Assembly (NCBI GenBank): GCA_934502625.1
Contig: CAKSUQ010000004.1
Location: 1-64,000 of the forward strand
Length of the DNA: 64,000 bases
Source of the DNA: an uncultured Gemmiger sp.
GTDB taxonomy: Bacteria; Bacillota; Clostridia; Oscillospirales; Ruminococcaceae
Direction of reading: 5' to 3'
Positions 34,000 to 41,112 of the stretch are shown in pieces. The position numbers were made by a program, and so were the translations under genes. The stretch's first letter is position 1, and each line of letters opens with the position of its first letter. The notes under the pieces are model-generated. The model had not been told where the DNA came from, ran no database searches, and saw only the letters and a list, made by a program, of their open reading frames with translations.

Positions 34000-34143
34000 C
34001 GGGCAGAGCCCCTCAGCCCTCGCAGGCTCGGCCAGCTCCCCTGTAAGGGGAGCCTTTTTGCGCGGGCTTCGCCCGCGAGAAGAGCCGCCCCACGCAGTGG
34101 GGAGGTGGTCGAGCGCCAGCGATGACCGGAGGGGCTCTGCCCG
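34000..34143. repeat. Long composite palindromic repeat, copy 2
   Basis: The outer inverted repeat CGGGCAGAGCCCCTC (34000-34014) and GAGGGGCTCTGCCCG (34129-34143) is perfect. Inside are AGCTCCCC/GGGGAGC, GCGGGC/GCCCGC and CCCCAC/GTGGGG hairpins. It abuts the NUDIX gene stop. Confidence 0.75.
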
Positions 34144-34144
34144 T

Positions 34145-34696
34145 TCACCCCGTCACAAACTTTTTCACCATCCCCAGCTCCTCCGGGAAGATACAGTTGG
34201 GGATCGTGCCCTGCTCCACGGCGGCAACGGCCTCGTCCAGGTCGAACCATTTTACATAATCGATCTCCGACTTCTGCACGGCAAAGTCCTCGGCCTCGCG
34301 GTCCAGCCAGAGGCAGAACACCTTGCTGACCTGGTTGTCTTTGAACGGTTTGCCGTGGAACTCGGCCTCAAAGCGGAACCGCCGCAGGCCGCATTCGTGC
34401 AGGTCGGCGGGGGCGGCGGTCACGCCCAGCTCCTCGCGCAGCTCCCGCAGGGCCGAGCCGACGAACTCCGCGCCCGCCGGGATGTGCCCGGCAGAGGAAA
34501 TATCGTAGCAGCCGGGGTAGGAATCCTTGGCGGCGCAGCGCATCTGCAAAAGCACCTGCACCGCGCCGTTTTTGCGCCGCACGATCCAGACATGGCTGGT
34601 GCGGTGGCGCAGCCCCTCGGCATGGGCCACGGTGCGCGGCACGCTGCGGCCGGTGGGGACGCCGTTTTCATCGACAATATCAAGCATTTCGGGCAT
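34145..34696 (-). CDS. NUDIX hydrolase
   Basis: 183 residues from ATG 34696 (AGGAAG 8 bases upstream; a GTG at 34705 overlaps that site). The Nudix box is visible as GAEFVGSALRELREELGV (pattern Gx5Ex7REUxEExGU, with Ala/Val variation). The N-terminal EMLDIVDENGVPTGRSVPR and the RTSHVWIVRR pattern resemble the IDI-like/YfcD subgroup acting on phosphorylated or pyrophosphate substrates. Substrate unknown. Stand-alone gene. Confidence 0.9.
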   Translation of the reverse strand: MPEMLDIVDENGVPTGRSVPRTVAHAEGLRHRTSHVWIVRRKNGAVQVLLQMRCAAKDSYPGCYDISSAGHIPAGAEFVGSALRELREELGVTAAPADLHECGLRRFRFEAEFHGKPFKDNQVSKVFCLWLDREAEDFAVQKSEIDYVKWFDLDEAVAAVEQGTIPNCIFPEELGMVKKFVTG

Positions 34697-34868
34697 GAGA
34701 AACACTTCCTTACCAGATTTATTATCCTTTTTATACCACAGTTTCGCCCTTTCCGCAATTTTTTTCTTGCATGGCCCGCAAGCGGGTCGTGACGCTGTGG
34801 GAGCGGGTGCAGGGGTTTAAAAATTCATAATCTTCTTTTATAATAAGGATACTGCCGCAAACGGCCAC

Positions 34869-34925
34869 GGGCGGATATGGAATCCGCCCCTACGGTTGTA
34901 GGGGGCGGCGTCCCCGACGCCCCGC
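34869..34925. repeat. Back-to-back CCCCTAC / GTAGGGG half-elements before tetR
   Basis: GGGCGGATATGGAATC... ending CCCCTAC (34869-34893) and a 28-base unit starting GTAGGGGGCGGCG and ending ACGCCCCGC (34898-34925). The exact inverse of the 28-base unit lies at 35596-35623, after the tetR gene. Confidence 0.8.
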
Positions 34926-34960
34926 ATCCGCCGTAACGCTTATAAAAAGGAGAACGCCCC

Positions 34961-35521
34961 ATGTCCCAAATGACGAAGCGCGCGCTGGTCGCATCCTTAA
35001 AGGACCTGCTGGCCGAAAAGCCGCTGGACAAAATCACCGTGACCGACCTGACCGAACACTGCGGCGTGAACCGCATGACGTTCTACTACCATTTCAAGGA
35101 CATCTACGATCTGGTCGAGTGGGCCTGCATCGAGAGCGCGACCCGTGCGCTGGCCGGGCAAAAGACCTACGACACCTGGCAGCAGGGCTTTTTGCAGATC
35201 CTGCAGGCCTTGCAGAAGGACAAGGTCTTTGTCACCAAAGTTTATCATTCCATCAGCCGCGAGCATATCGAGAACTACCTCTACCGCCTAACCTACGATT
35301 TGATGATCGGCGTCGTCGAGGAGAAGGCCGCCGGGATGACCGTGCGCCCCGAGGACAAGGAGTTCATCGCGAATTTTTACAAGTACGCCTTCGTCGGCCT
35401 GACGCTGGAATGGGTGCGCACCGGCATGAAGGACGACCCCGCCGCCCTCATCGAGCGGGTGTCCACCCTGATCCACGGCGATATTACCAAGAGTTTGGAA
35501 GTGTGCAGGATCGATAAATAA
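34961..35521 (+). CDS. TetR-family transcriptional regulator
   Basis: 186 residues. N-terminal TetR helix-turn-helix at about 21-55 (KITVTDLTEHCGVNRMTFYYHF), then a helical ligand domain of the DhaS-like short subgroup. AAGGAG before the ATG. It lies 280 bases upstream of the oleate hydratase gene, same strand, with a terminator between, so it is probably the regulator of that gene, sensing a fatty acid or related membrane stress. The regulatory link is inference. Confidence 0.9.
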   Translation: MSQMTKRALVASLKDLLAEKPLDKITVTDLTEHCGVNRMTFYYHFKDIYDLVEWACIESATRALAGQKTYDTWQQGFLQILQALQKDKVFVTKVYHSISREHIENYLYRLTYDLMIGVVEEKAAGMTVRPEDKEFIANFYKYAFVGLTLEWVRTGMKDDPAALIERVSTLIHGDITKSLEVCRIDK

Positions 35522-35541
35522 GTTTCGTTTCCCCGTTATAC

Positions 35542-35623
35542 GTAGGGCGGGGTGCCCTCACCCCGCCGGGAAGCGCCGCGGCAGCCGCAAACTCTGCGGG
35601 GCGTCGGGGACGCCGCCCCCTAC
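35542..35623. repeat. GTAGGG...CCCCTAC composite palindrome after tetR
   Basis: Left hairpin GTAGGGCGGGGTG/CACCCCGCC, right 28-base unit GCGGGGCGTCGGG...CCCCCTAC (35596-35623), the inverted copy of 34898-34925. Confidence 0.8.
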
Positions 35624-35659
35624 TTCCTTCATACTTTTTTCAAAATCTATACAGATTAT

Positions 35660-35695
35660 CCCGTTTGATAAAAATCTTATCAAACGGGATTTTTT
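35660..35695 (+). terminator. Terminator of the tetR gene
   Basis: CCCGTTTGATAA (35660-35671) pairs perfectly with TTATCAAACGGG (35677-35688), followed by ATTTTTT. The 12-bp dyad could also serve as a TetR-type operator, since the oleate hydratase promoter begins six bases later. Confidence 0.8.
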
Positions 35696-35700
35696 GCTGA

Positions 35701-35729
35701 TTGTAACCGTCCCGCCCGCCGGGTATACT
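35701..35729 (+). promoter_or_regulatory. Promoter of the oleate hydratase gene
   Basis: TTGTAA (35701-35706), 17-base spacer, TATACT (35724-35729). Confidence 0.75.
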
Positions 35730-35799
35730 ACAGACATACCAAGTAAATCACAGGCCGCCCCCAACAAGCACGCGGCCTTATCATCACAGGAGGTACGTT

Positions 35800-37575
35800 A
35801 TGTATTATTCCAGCGGTAACTATGAAGCCTTTGCCACCCCGAAAAAGCCTGCCAATGTCGACGGCAAATCGGCCTACATCGTCGGCTCCGGTCTGGCGGC
35901 ACTGTCTGCGGCCTGCTATCTGGTTCGCGACGCCCAGATGAAGGGCGAGCACGTCCACATCCTTGAGAAAGACCCCATCCCCGGCGGCGCCTGCGACGGC
36001 TACAAATATCAGGACATCGGCTATGTCATGCGCGGCGGCCGTGAGATGGACAACCACTTCGAGTGCATGTGGGATCTGTTCCGCTCCATTCCGTCCATCG
36101 AGGACGAGAATGTCACGGTGCTGGACGAGTACTACTGGCTGAATAAAGCCGACCCCAACTACAGCCTCTGCCGTGCCACCCGCAACCGCGGCGAGGATGC
36201 CCACACCGACGGCAAGTTCGGCCTGTCCGACAAGGCCGCCATGGAGATCATGAACCTGTTCATGTCCCCCGATGAGAAGCTGTACGACAAGAAGATCACC
36301 GACTTCTTTGACGATGAGGTGCTGAACTCCAACTTCTGGATGTACTGGCGCACGATGTTCGCGTTTGAGAACTGGCACAGCGCGCTGGAGATGAAGCGCT
36401 ATCTGCAGCGCTATATCCACCACATCGGCGGCCTGCCCGACTTCACCGCCCTGCGCTTCACCCGCTACAACCAGTATGAATCCATGATCCTGCCGATGGT
36501 GAAGTACCTCGAAGGCTTCGGCGTCCAGTTCCACTATGACACCAAGGTCACGAACATCGCCTTCGACTGCGCCGGCGGTAAGAAGCAGGCCACCCGCATC
36601 GACATCCTGCACGACGGCAAGGAGGACAGCATCGACCTGACCGAGAACGACCTCGTCTTCATCACGAACGGCGGCTGTGTCGAGAACTCGACCCTCGGCA
36701 GCCAGAACACCCCCGCTGAGTTCAAGCCCGAACTGAAGGAGGGCGGCGGCTGGGATCTGTGGCGCAAGATCGCCGCGCAGGACCCCAGCTTCGGCCACCC
36801 GGACAAATTCTGCTATGACCCCGAACTGTCCAACTGGATGAGCGCCACCATCACGACGCTGGATCAGCGCATCGTGCCCTATATCAAGAAGATCTGCAAG
36901 CGCGACCCGTTCAGCGGCAAGGTCGTTACCGGCGGCATCGTCACGGTCACCGATTCCAACTGGCTGCTCAGCTGGACGCTGAACCGCCAGCAGCAGTTCC
37001 GCGACCAGCCCAAGGATCAACTCTGCGTCTGGGTCTACGGCCTGTTCACCGACAAGCCTGGTGACTATATCAAGAAGCCGATGCGCGACTGCACCGGCAA
37101 GGAGATCTGCATGGAGTGGCTGTACCACATCGGCGTGCCCGAAGACCAGATCGAGGATATGGCGACGAACAGCGCCAACACCGTGCCCTGCATGATGCCG
37201 TATATCGACGCCTTCTTTATGCCGCGCGCGGCGGGCGACCGCCCCGACATCGTGCCGGAGGGCGCTGTGAACTTTGCGTTCCTCGGCCAGTTTGCCGAGA
37301 CCGCGCGGGACACGATCTTCACCACCGAGTATTCCATCCGCACCGGCATGGAGGCCGTGTATACCCTGCTGGACGTCGACCGCGGCGTGCCGGAGGTCTG
37401 GGGCAGCGTGTATGACATCCGCTGCCTGCTGGACGCGACGGTCAAGCTGCGCGACGGCCGCAAGATCACCGACATGGAGATGCCGCTGGTCGGGAAGCTC
37501 GCGATGAAGGAAGCGCTGAAGAAGATCGAGGGAACCGAGGTCGAAAAGCTGCTGAAAGAGTATAATGTGATTTAA
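35800..37575 (+). CDS. ohyA: Oleate hydratase (myosin-cross-reactive antigen family)
   Basis: 591 residues, full family length. FAD-binding GSGLAALSAACYL near residue 29 and the family words GGACDGYKYQDIGYVMRGGREMD, FENWHSALEMKRYLQRYIHH and the tail-end GQFAETARDTIFTTEYSIRTGMEAVY. Adds water to the cis-9 double bond of unsaturated fatty acids, giving 10-hydroxystearate from oleate; FAD has a structural role. In gut and skin bacteria it detoxifies free fatty acids. AGGAGG is 6 bases before the ATG. Its own promoter and strong terminator, with a TetR gene upstream. Confidence 0.96.
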   Translation: MYYSSGNYEAFATPKKPANVDGKSAYIVGSGLAALSAACYLVRDAQMKGEHVHILEKDPIPGGACDGYKYQDIGYVMRGGREMDNHFECMWDLFRSIPSIEDENVTVLDEYYWLNKADPNYSLCRATRNRGEDAHTDGKFGLSDKAAMEIMNLFMSPDEKLYDKKITDFFDDEVLNSNFWMYWRTMFAFENWHSALEMKRYLQRYIHHIGGLPDFTALRFTRYNQYESMILPMVKYLEGFGVQFHYDTKVTNIAFDCAGGKKQATRIDILHDGKEDSIDLTENDLVFITNGGCVENSTLGSQNTPAEFKPELKEGGGWDLWRKIAAQDPSFGHPDKFCYDPELSNWMSATITTLDQRIVPYIKKICKRDPFSGKVVTGGIVTVTDSNWLLSWTLNRQQQFRDQPKDQLCVWVYGLFTDKPGDYIKKPMRDCTGKEICMEWLYHIGVPEDQIEDMATNSANTVPCMMPYIDAFFMPRAAGDRPDIVPEGAVNFAFLGQFAETARDTIFTTEYSIRTGMEAVYTLLDVDRGVPEVWGSVYDIRCLLDATVKLRDGRKITDMEMPLVGKLAMKEALKKIEGTEVEKLLKEYNVI

Positions 37576-37587
37576 GCATACTAAAAC

Positions 37588-37624
37588 GGGGAGCCATCCG
37601 GGCGGGTGGCTCCCCTGTTTTTTT
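37588..37624 (+). terminator. Terminator of the oleate hydratase gene
   Basis: GGGGAGCCATCC (37588-37599) pairs with GGGTGGCTCCCC (37604-37615, one wobble), followed by TGTTTTTTT. Confidence 0.9.
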
Positions 37625-37637
37625 GTTCGCAAGGCAT

Positions 37638-37702
37638 CGGGTCGTCGGGGGACGCCGCCCCCCTACGGCACTGTAGGGGCGGATTCCATATCCGCCCGCA
37701 CA
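37638..37702. repeat. Back-to-back CCCCTAC / GTAGGGG half-elements
   Basis: One unit ends CCCCTAC at 37666 (stem GTCGGGGG/CGCCCCC type) and the next begins GTAGGGG at 37673 (stem GGCGGAT/ATCCGCC). Confidence 0.75.
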
Positions 37703-37744
37703 TGCCGCCGCGCTCGCGTGGGTATGCAAACTGTTCTGATTTTT

Positions 37745-37790
37745 GCACAAAAAATCGCCCCCGCCGGTTGCGGCTCCGGCGGGGGCTTAG
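37745..37790 (-). terminator. Terminator of the pilus operon
   Basis: A stem of GCCCCCGCCGG and CCGGCGGGGGC; on the minus strand GATTTTTTG follows. It lies about 130 bases beyond the last pilus gene. The rest of 37791-37921 shows nothing I can assign. Confidence 0.7.
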
Positions 37791-37921
37791 GGTATCGGTT
37801 TGTGTGAGGAGGAATCATGTTCCAGATCCGCGGTTGCGGCTCCGTGAATCTGTATCTATACAATACCCAATAACTGCGAAGAAACTATGATTTTGATATG
37901 AACTTTTTGTAAATTGCGGTT

Positions 37922-38587
37922 TTACCGCCGCCGGTTCCACGCTGTGCCAAAGCCCACGACCCCCGCGCAGAACGCCGCCGCCAGCGCCTCGACCGGAAAG
38001 GTGTCCCCCGTGCGGGGCAGCGCGGGCACGGCAGCGGCAGCGGCGACGGCTGTCGCTTTCGCCTTGGTCTGCGCCGTTTGCGCCGGTGTCGGCGTGGGTG
38101 TGACCGTGGCCGTTGTGGTCGTCATACCGGGTGCGGCGCAGCGGTTTACAAACGCAACGCCGTCCGCCTTGGCAGTCTCGCCGCTGTGCACCGCCCAGAT
38201 CTCTGCGGCCAGCGTGCCGTCCTTCTTCGACGTCACCCGCACCGTCACGGTGTAGACGCCCGCGTCATAGCTTGTGTTCGCGGCGCTGCCTTTCAGCTCG
38301 GCCACGCGGTAGCGGTAGTCCCCCGGCGCGTCAAAGCCAAGGCCGGTAAAGTACGCCGTGCCGCCGTTTTTCACCGTCAAGCGGCACTGTGCCGGGGCGG
38401 GGGCGTTGTCCAGCGGCGTCAGCTCAACGGTACAGATCGCCGCGCTGTCCGCGCCCTCGGTGCGCACTGTGGCGGGGATGGCCGCCGTCACCCGCGCCGC
38501 CGCCGGCACCGGCAGCGGGCAGAAAAGCGCCAGCACCAGTGCCGCTCCGGTCAGCCAGACGCCAGCGGCCGTTTTGTTTCGTTTCAT
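37922..38587 (-). CDS. Minor (base) pilin with LPRTG sorting signal, FctB-like
   Basis: 221 residues. Signal peptide, one Spy0128/FctA-type beta domain (about 45-150; YRYRVAELKG, then AGVYTVTVRV), then a Thr/Pro/Ala-rich linker, sorting signal LPRTGD at 190-195, a hydrophobic helix and the tail WNRRR. LPxTG is normally processed by the housekeeping sortase A, so this subunit would attach the finished pilus to the cell wall. Start overlaps the sortase gene stop by four bases. Last gene of the pilus operon. Position and signal both match FctB of streptococcal FCT pili; sequence similarity to FctB itself is not claimed. Confidence 0.82.
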   Translation of the reverse strand: MKRNKTAAGVWLTGAALVLALFCPLPVPAAARVTAAIPATVRTEGADSAAICTVELTPLDNAPAPAQCRLTVKNGGTAYFTGLGFDAPGDYRYRVAELKGSAANTSYDAGVYTVTVRVTSKKDGTLAAEIWAVHSGETAKADGVAFVNRCAAPGMTTTTATVTPTPTPAQTAQTKAKATAVAAAAAVPALPRTGDTFPVEALAAAFCAGVVGFGTAWNRRR

Positions 38588-39345
38588 GGTCTCTCATCTC
38601 CTTCATTGATGGGGCACAGCCGCCCGAACACCACCACCCGGCCGTTCGTCTCGGCGTCGGCGCAGGTGGAAAGCGCCAGCAGCTTGTCCTGCGGGGTCAC
38701 GCCGATGTCCCGCCGCTGCACGGCGCGGGCATCGATCTCGGCCAGCAGCGCCGCCGTGCCGGTCTCGTACTGCTCCGGCGTGTAGACGGCCGCGTCGTAG
38801 GCGTCGGTCTGCAGGCAGGCGAACACCTCGATTTTGTACGCGCCGTCCGGCAGACTGAAGCTGCCTGCCGGGTGGGCAGCGAAAAACTCCGCCTCGGCAA
38901 AGCGGGTCACGTCGCTGAACATCGCGCCGTTGTCCATGTGGTGCCCGTAGACGACCGTATACAGATCGCTGAGGTCGGCGGCGCTGCGGCTGTCAAGGAA
39001 CACCGCCCCCGACAGCGAAAATTCGCCGTAGACGTCGCGGTTGACGTAGTCCATATTTGTCGCGCCCTGCACAACGGGGTAGTCGATGCCGGTATCGTCG
39101 ATCGTCAGCCAGCCGCAGACGTCGGGGTTGACGGCCTGCAGTTCGGTCAGCGTCGGGTTTTCCGCAGCCGGCACGGCGGGCTTATAGTGCAGCAGCTCCG
39201 CCCCGGCGAACGCCCCGCACCGCACAGCGGCCTCCTGCCAGAGCGAAAACCCGCCGAACGCCAGCAGCCCGGCCATCAGCAGCCCGGCCGCCGCCGTGAC
39301 AAGGGCGCTGCCCGCCCGCGCCAGCCGCGCGGCAAAGCGCATCAC
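38584..39345 (-). CDS. srtB: Class B sortase (pilus-type)
   Basis: 253 residues. One N-terminal membrane anchor (about 12-36), then the sortase B barrel. Catalytic His135 in VYGHHMDNGAMF, Cys228 in LALSTCAD and Arg236 in NGRVVVFGRL. YGHxM and the extra helices place it in class B rather than C. It should cross-link the VxPTG-type pilins encoded on both sides. ATG start overlaps the stop of the major pilin gene. Confidence 0.93.
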   Translation of the reverse strand: MMRFAARLARAGSALVTAAAGLLMAGLLAFGGFSLWQEAAVRCGAFAGAELLHYKPAVPAAENPTLTELQAVNPDVCGWLTIDDTGIDYPVVQGATNMDYVNRDVYGEFSLSGAVFLDSRSAADLSDLYTVVYGHHMDNGAMFSDVTRFAEAEFFAAHPAGSFSLPDGAYKIEVFACLQTDAYDAAVYTPEQYETGTAALLAEIDARAVQRRDIGVTPQDKLLALSTCADAETNGRVVVFGRLCPINEGDERP

Positions 39346-40409
39346 GCCTTACGCCGCTTGCGGAAGAATACCGCCCCACTGCCCGCCGCCAGCGCCAGCA
39401 TTGCGCCGTAGGGCGCGGCGTCCAGCAGCAGGCCGGTGGGCGCGACCGAATCGCGGCTGTTCGTGACTGTGACGGCGGCATCCGCCGCGCCGATCCTCTG
39501 ATTCTCCAGCGTCTTGCCCTGCACGTTCTGCCCGGCGGCGGTCGTCCACGCCGTCGTGTATTTGTCAGCGGCGATGCCGCTCTCGACAATGGTGTAGGTC
39601 GTGCCTTCCGGCAGGCCGGCCACCTCGATGACCTGACCGCCCTTGATGTTGCCGGTGATGCTGGCCGTGCCGTCCGGCCCGAACTGCACCAGTTCCTCGC
39701 TCATCTGGCCGCCGGGCGTGCCGCTGCGCATCGTGGCCGAGACCGCGTGCCCCGCCGCGTCGGGGTCTGTAAAGGTCAGCGTAAAGTCGAAGACATCGCT
39801 ATAGCTGGCGAAATCGCCCGCCAGCTCCTTCTTGACGGTCAGCGCGTGGGTCGTGTACTCGTTGACGACCTCGGCTGTCTTGGTGCTGCCCGACGCCAGC
39901 ACAGCGTAGTCGATCTTGAAGGTCTTACCGTCAGGGTTCGACTCATTGTCGTTGACGACGCGCACCTTCAACAGGTAGTCCCCGGCCTTTTTCAGCCCGG
40001 TGATTTGCGCGTCCTGCTCGGTGAGCTTGTAGTAGTAGACGCCGGGCGCGTCGAATCTTGACAGGTCTAAGCCGACCGTGACACTGCTCTCGGTGCTGAC
40101 TTTTCCCTGCGCGTCGGGGGTGAACACCGCCGTGACAGTCGTGCTTGTCAGCTGGTCGACGCTGCCGGCGCGCGCGCCGTCCTCCAGTTCCGTGGGCATT
40201 TCGGCATCGGTCAGGGCGGAAACGGCAAAGTCGATATTGCCCTTGATGCCGCCCGCCCCGTCGGCCTTCTCCAAGCTGATGGCCTTGGTGAAGGTGACGC
40301 TGCCGTCCCCAACGGCAAGGTGCGGCGTTTCGGCGGCAAAGGCCGTCGTTGCCAGCGCCCCAGCCAGCAGTGCAGCGGTAACAGCGGCAGAAAGTTTCAT
40401 CGTGTTCAT
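39342..40409 (-). CDS. Major pilin-like protein (FctA/Spy0128-type domains), VAPTG sorting signal
   Basis: 355 residues from ATG 40409 (AAAGGAG upstream). Signal peptide ending AFAA, then two beta domains: the first (about 30-185) carries FDAPGVYYYKLTEQ and YLLKVRVVND, the Spy0128/FctA pattern that holds Lys-Asn isopeptide bonds, and the second (about 190-310) resembles DUF5979/Cna-B modules (YTTHALTVKKELAGDF). Sorting signal VAPTG at 322-326, helix and tail RKRRKA. Proposed shaft pilin polymerised by the downstream sortase. Confidence 0.88.
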   Translation of the reverse strand: MNTMKLSAAVTAALLAGALATTAFAAETPHLAVGDGSVTFTKAISLEKADGAGGIKGNIDFAVSALTDAEMPTELEDGARAGSVDQLTSTTVTAVFTPDAQGKVSTESSVTVGLDLSRFDAPGVYYYKLTEQDAQITGLKKAGDYLLKVRVVNDNESNPDGKTFKIDYAVLASGSTKTAEVVNEYTTHALTVKKELAGDFASYSDVFDFTLTFTDPDAAGHAVSATMRSGTPGGQMSEELVQFGPDGTASITGNIKGGQVIEVAGLPEGTTYTIVESGIAADKYTTAWTTAAGQNVQGKTLENQRIGAADAAVTVTNSRDSVAPTGLLLDAAPYGAMLALAAGSGAVFFRKRRKA

Positions 40410-40466
40410 AAGTAGGCTCCTTTCGGATCGTAACAAAAACAGTAAAGTAAGCAATCGCGGGCAGGC

Positions 40467-40573
40467 CGCCCCTCATCCGGCCTCGGTCGGAACCTCGGCC
40501 CTAAGCCTTCCCCCTCTGAGGGGGAAGGTGCCGCCGCAGCGGCGGATGAGGGTAGAGTTTCCGGCACCTTCCC
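40467..40573. repeat. Composite palindromic repeat, rearranged copy 3
   Basis: CCGCCCCTCATCCGGCC, then AAGCCTTCCCCCTC / GAGGGGGAAGG, CCGCCGC/GCGGCGG and GATGAGGGT. The modules are those of the CTCATC family but in shuffled order. Confidence 0.65.
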
Positions 40574-40582
40574 TCTCCCCTT

Positions 40583-41110
40583 TCACACCGTCCCCCGGCG
40601 TACTACGGCAATGACCCGGCCGCGGATGGCGGCGGCGGGCACTGCGCCGAACCAGCGGCTGTCCCTCGCGCCCTCGCGGGCGTCGCACAAAATAAAATAT
40701 TCGCTGTCGGCCAGTGTCAGCGGGTAGGTCACCGCGCTGTCGTACTTCGGGGTCGTCTCGTAGATGTCCGGCTCGGCCACCGTGCTGCCGTTGATGATGA
40801 GCGCTGCGGCGTCGGTCACCTCGACGGTGTCGCCGCCGCGCGCCGCCACACGCCCGACGTACTGCTTTCCCTCAGCCGTGAAAACGACAACCTCCCCCGC
40901 CGTGTAGGCGCGGGGCAATCGGTAGTAGAAAAGCAGGTCACCGGGCTGCAGACGCGGCTTCATCGTGTCGTCGGGCAGAATCGCCAACCCGAACACGACG
41001 CCGAACACCACAAACAGCAGCGCGGCCAGTAGCGCCGCCTTGCATAAAAATTCACGTATATCCGTCATGTTTTCACGGTGGGTCTTTTCCTGCTCCTCGT
41101 CCGTGGGCAC
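40583..41110 (-). CDS. SipA-like signal-peptidase homologue lacking the Ser-Lys dyad
   Basis: 175 residues from GTG 41110, two bases after the stop of the tip gene, with GGGAGGG six bases upstream. One membrane helix (about 24-44), then the signal peptidase I fold. In the box that normally reads SMxPxL..GD the Ser is Thr49 (DTMKPRLQPGD), and in the box YxKRxxxxPGD the general-base Lys is Gly86 (YVGRVAARGGD). A Ser-Lys protease this cannot be. Streptococcal SipA, which sits at the same place in FCT pilus loci, also lacks both residues and is needed for pilus assembly. A chaperone-like role in pilin assembly is inferred by analogy. Confidence 0.85.
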   Translation of the reverse strand: MPTDEEQEKTHRENMTDIREFLCKAALLAALLFVVFGVVFGLAILPDDTMKPRLQPGDLLFYYRLPRAYTAGEVVVFTAEGKQYVGRVAARGGDTVEVTDAAALIINGSTVAEPDIYETTPKYDSAVTYPLTLADSEYFILCDAREGARDSRWFGAVPAAAIRGRVIAVVRRGTV

Positions 41111-41112
41111 GG

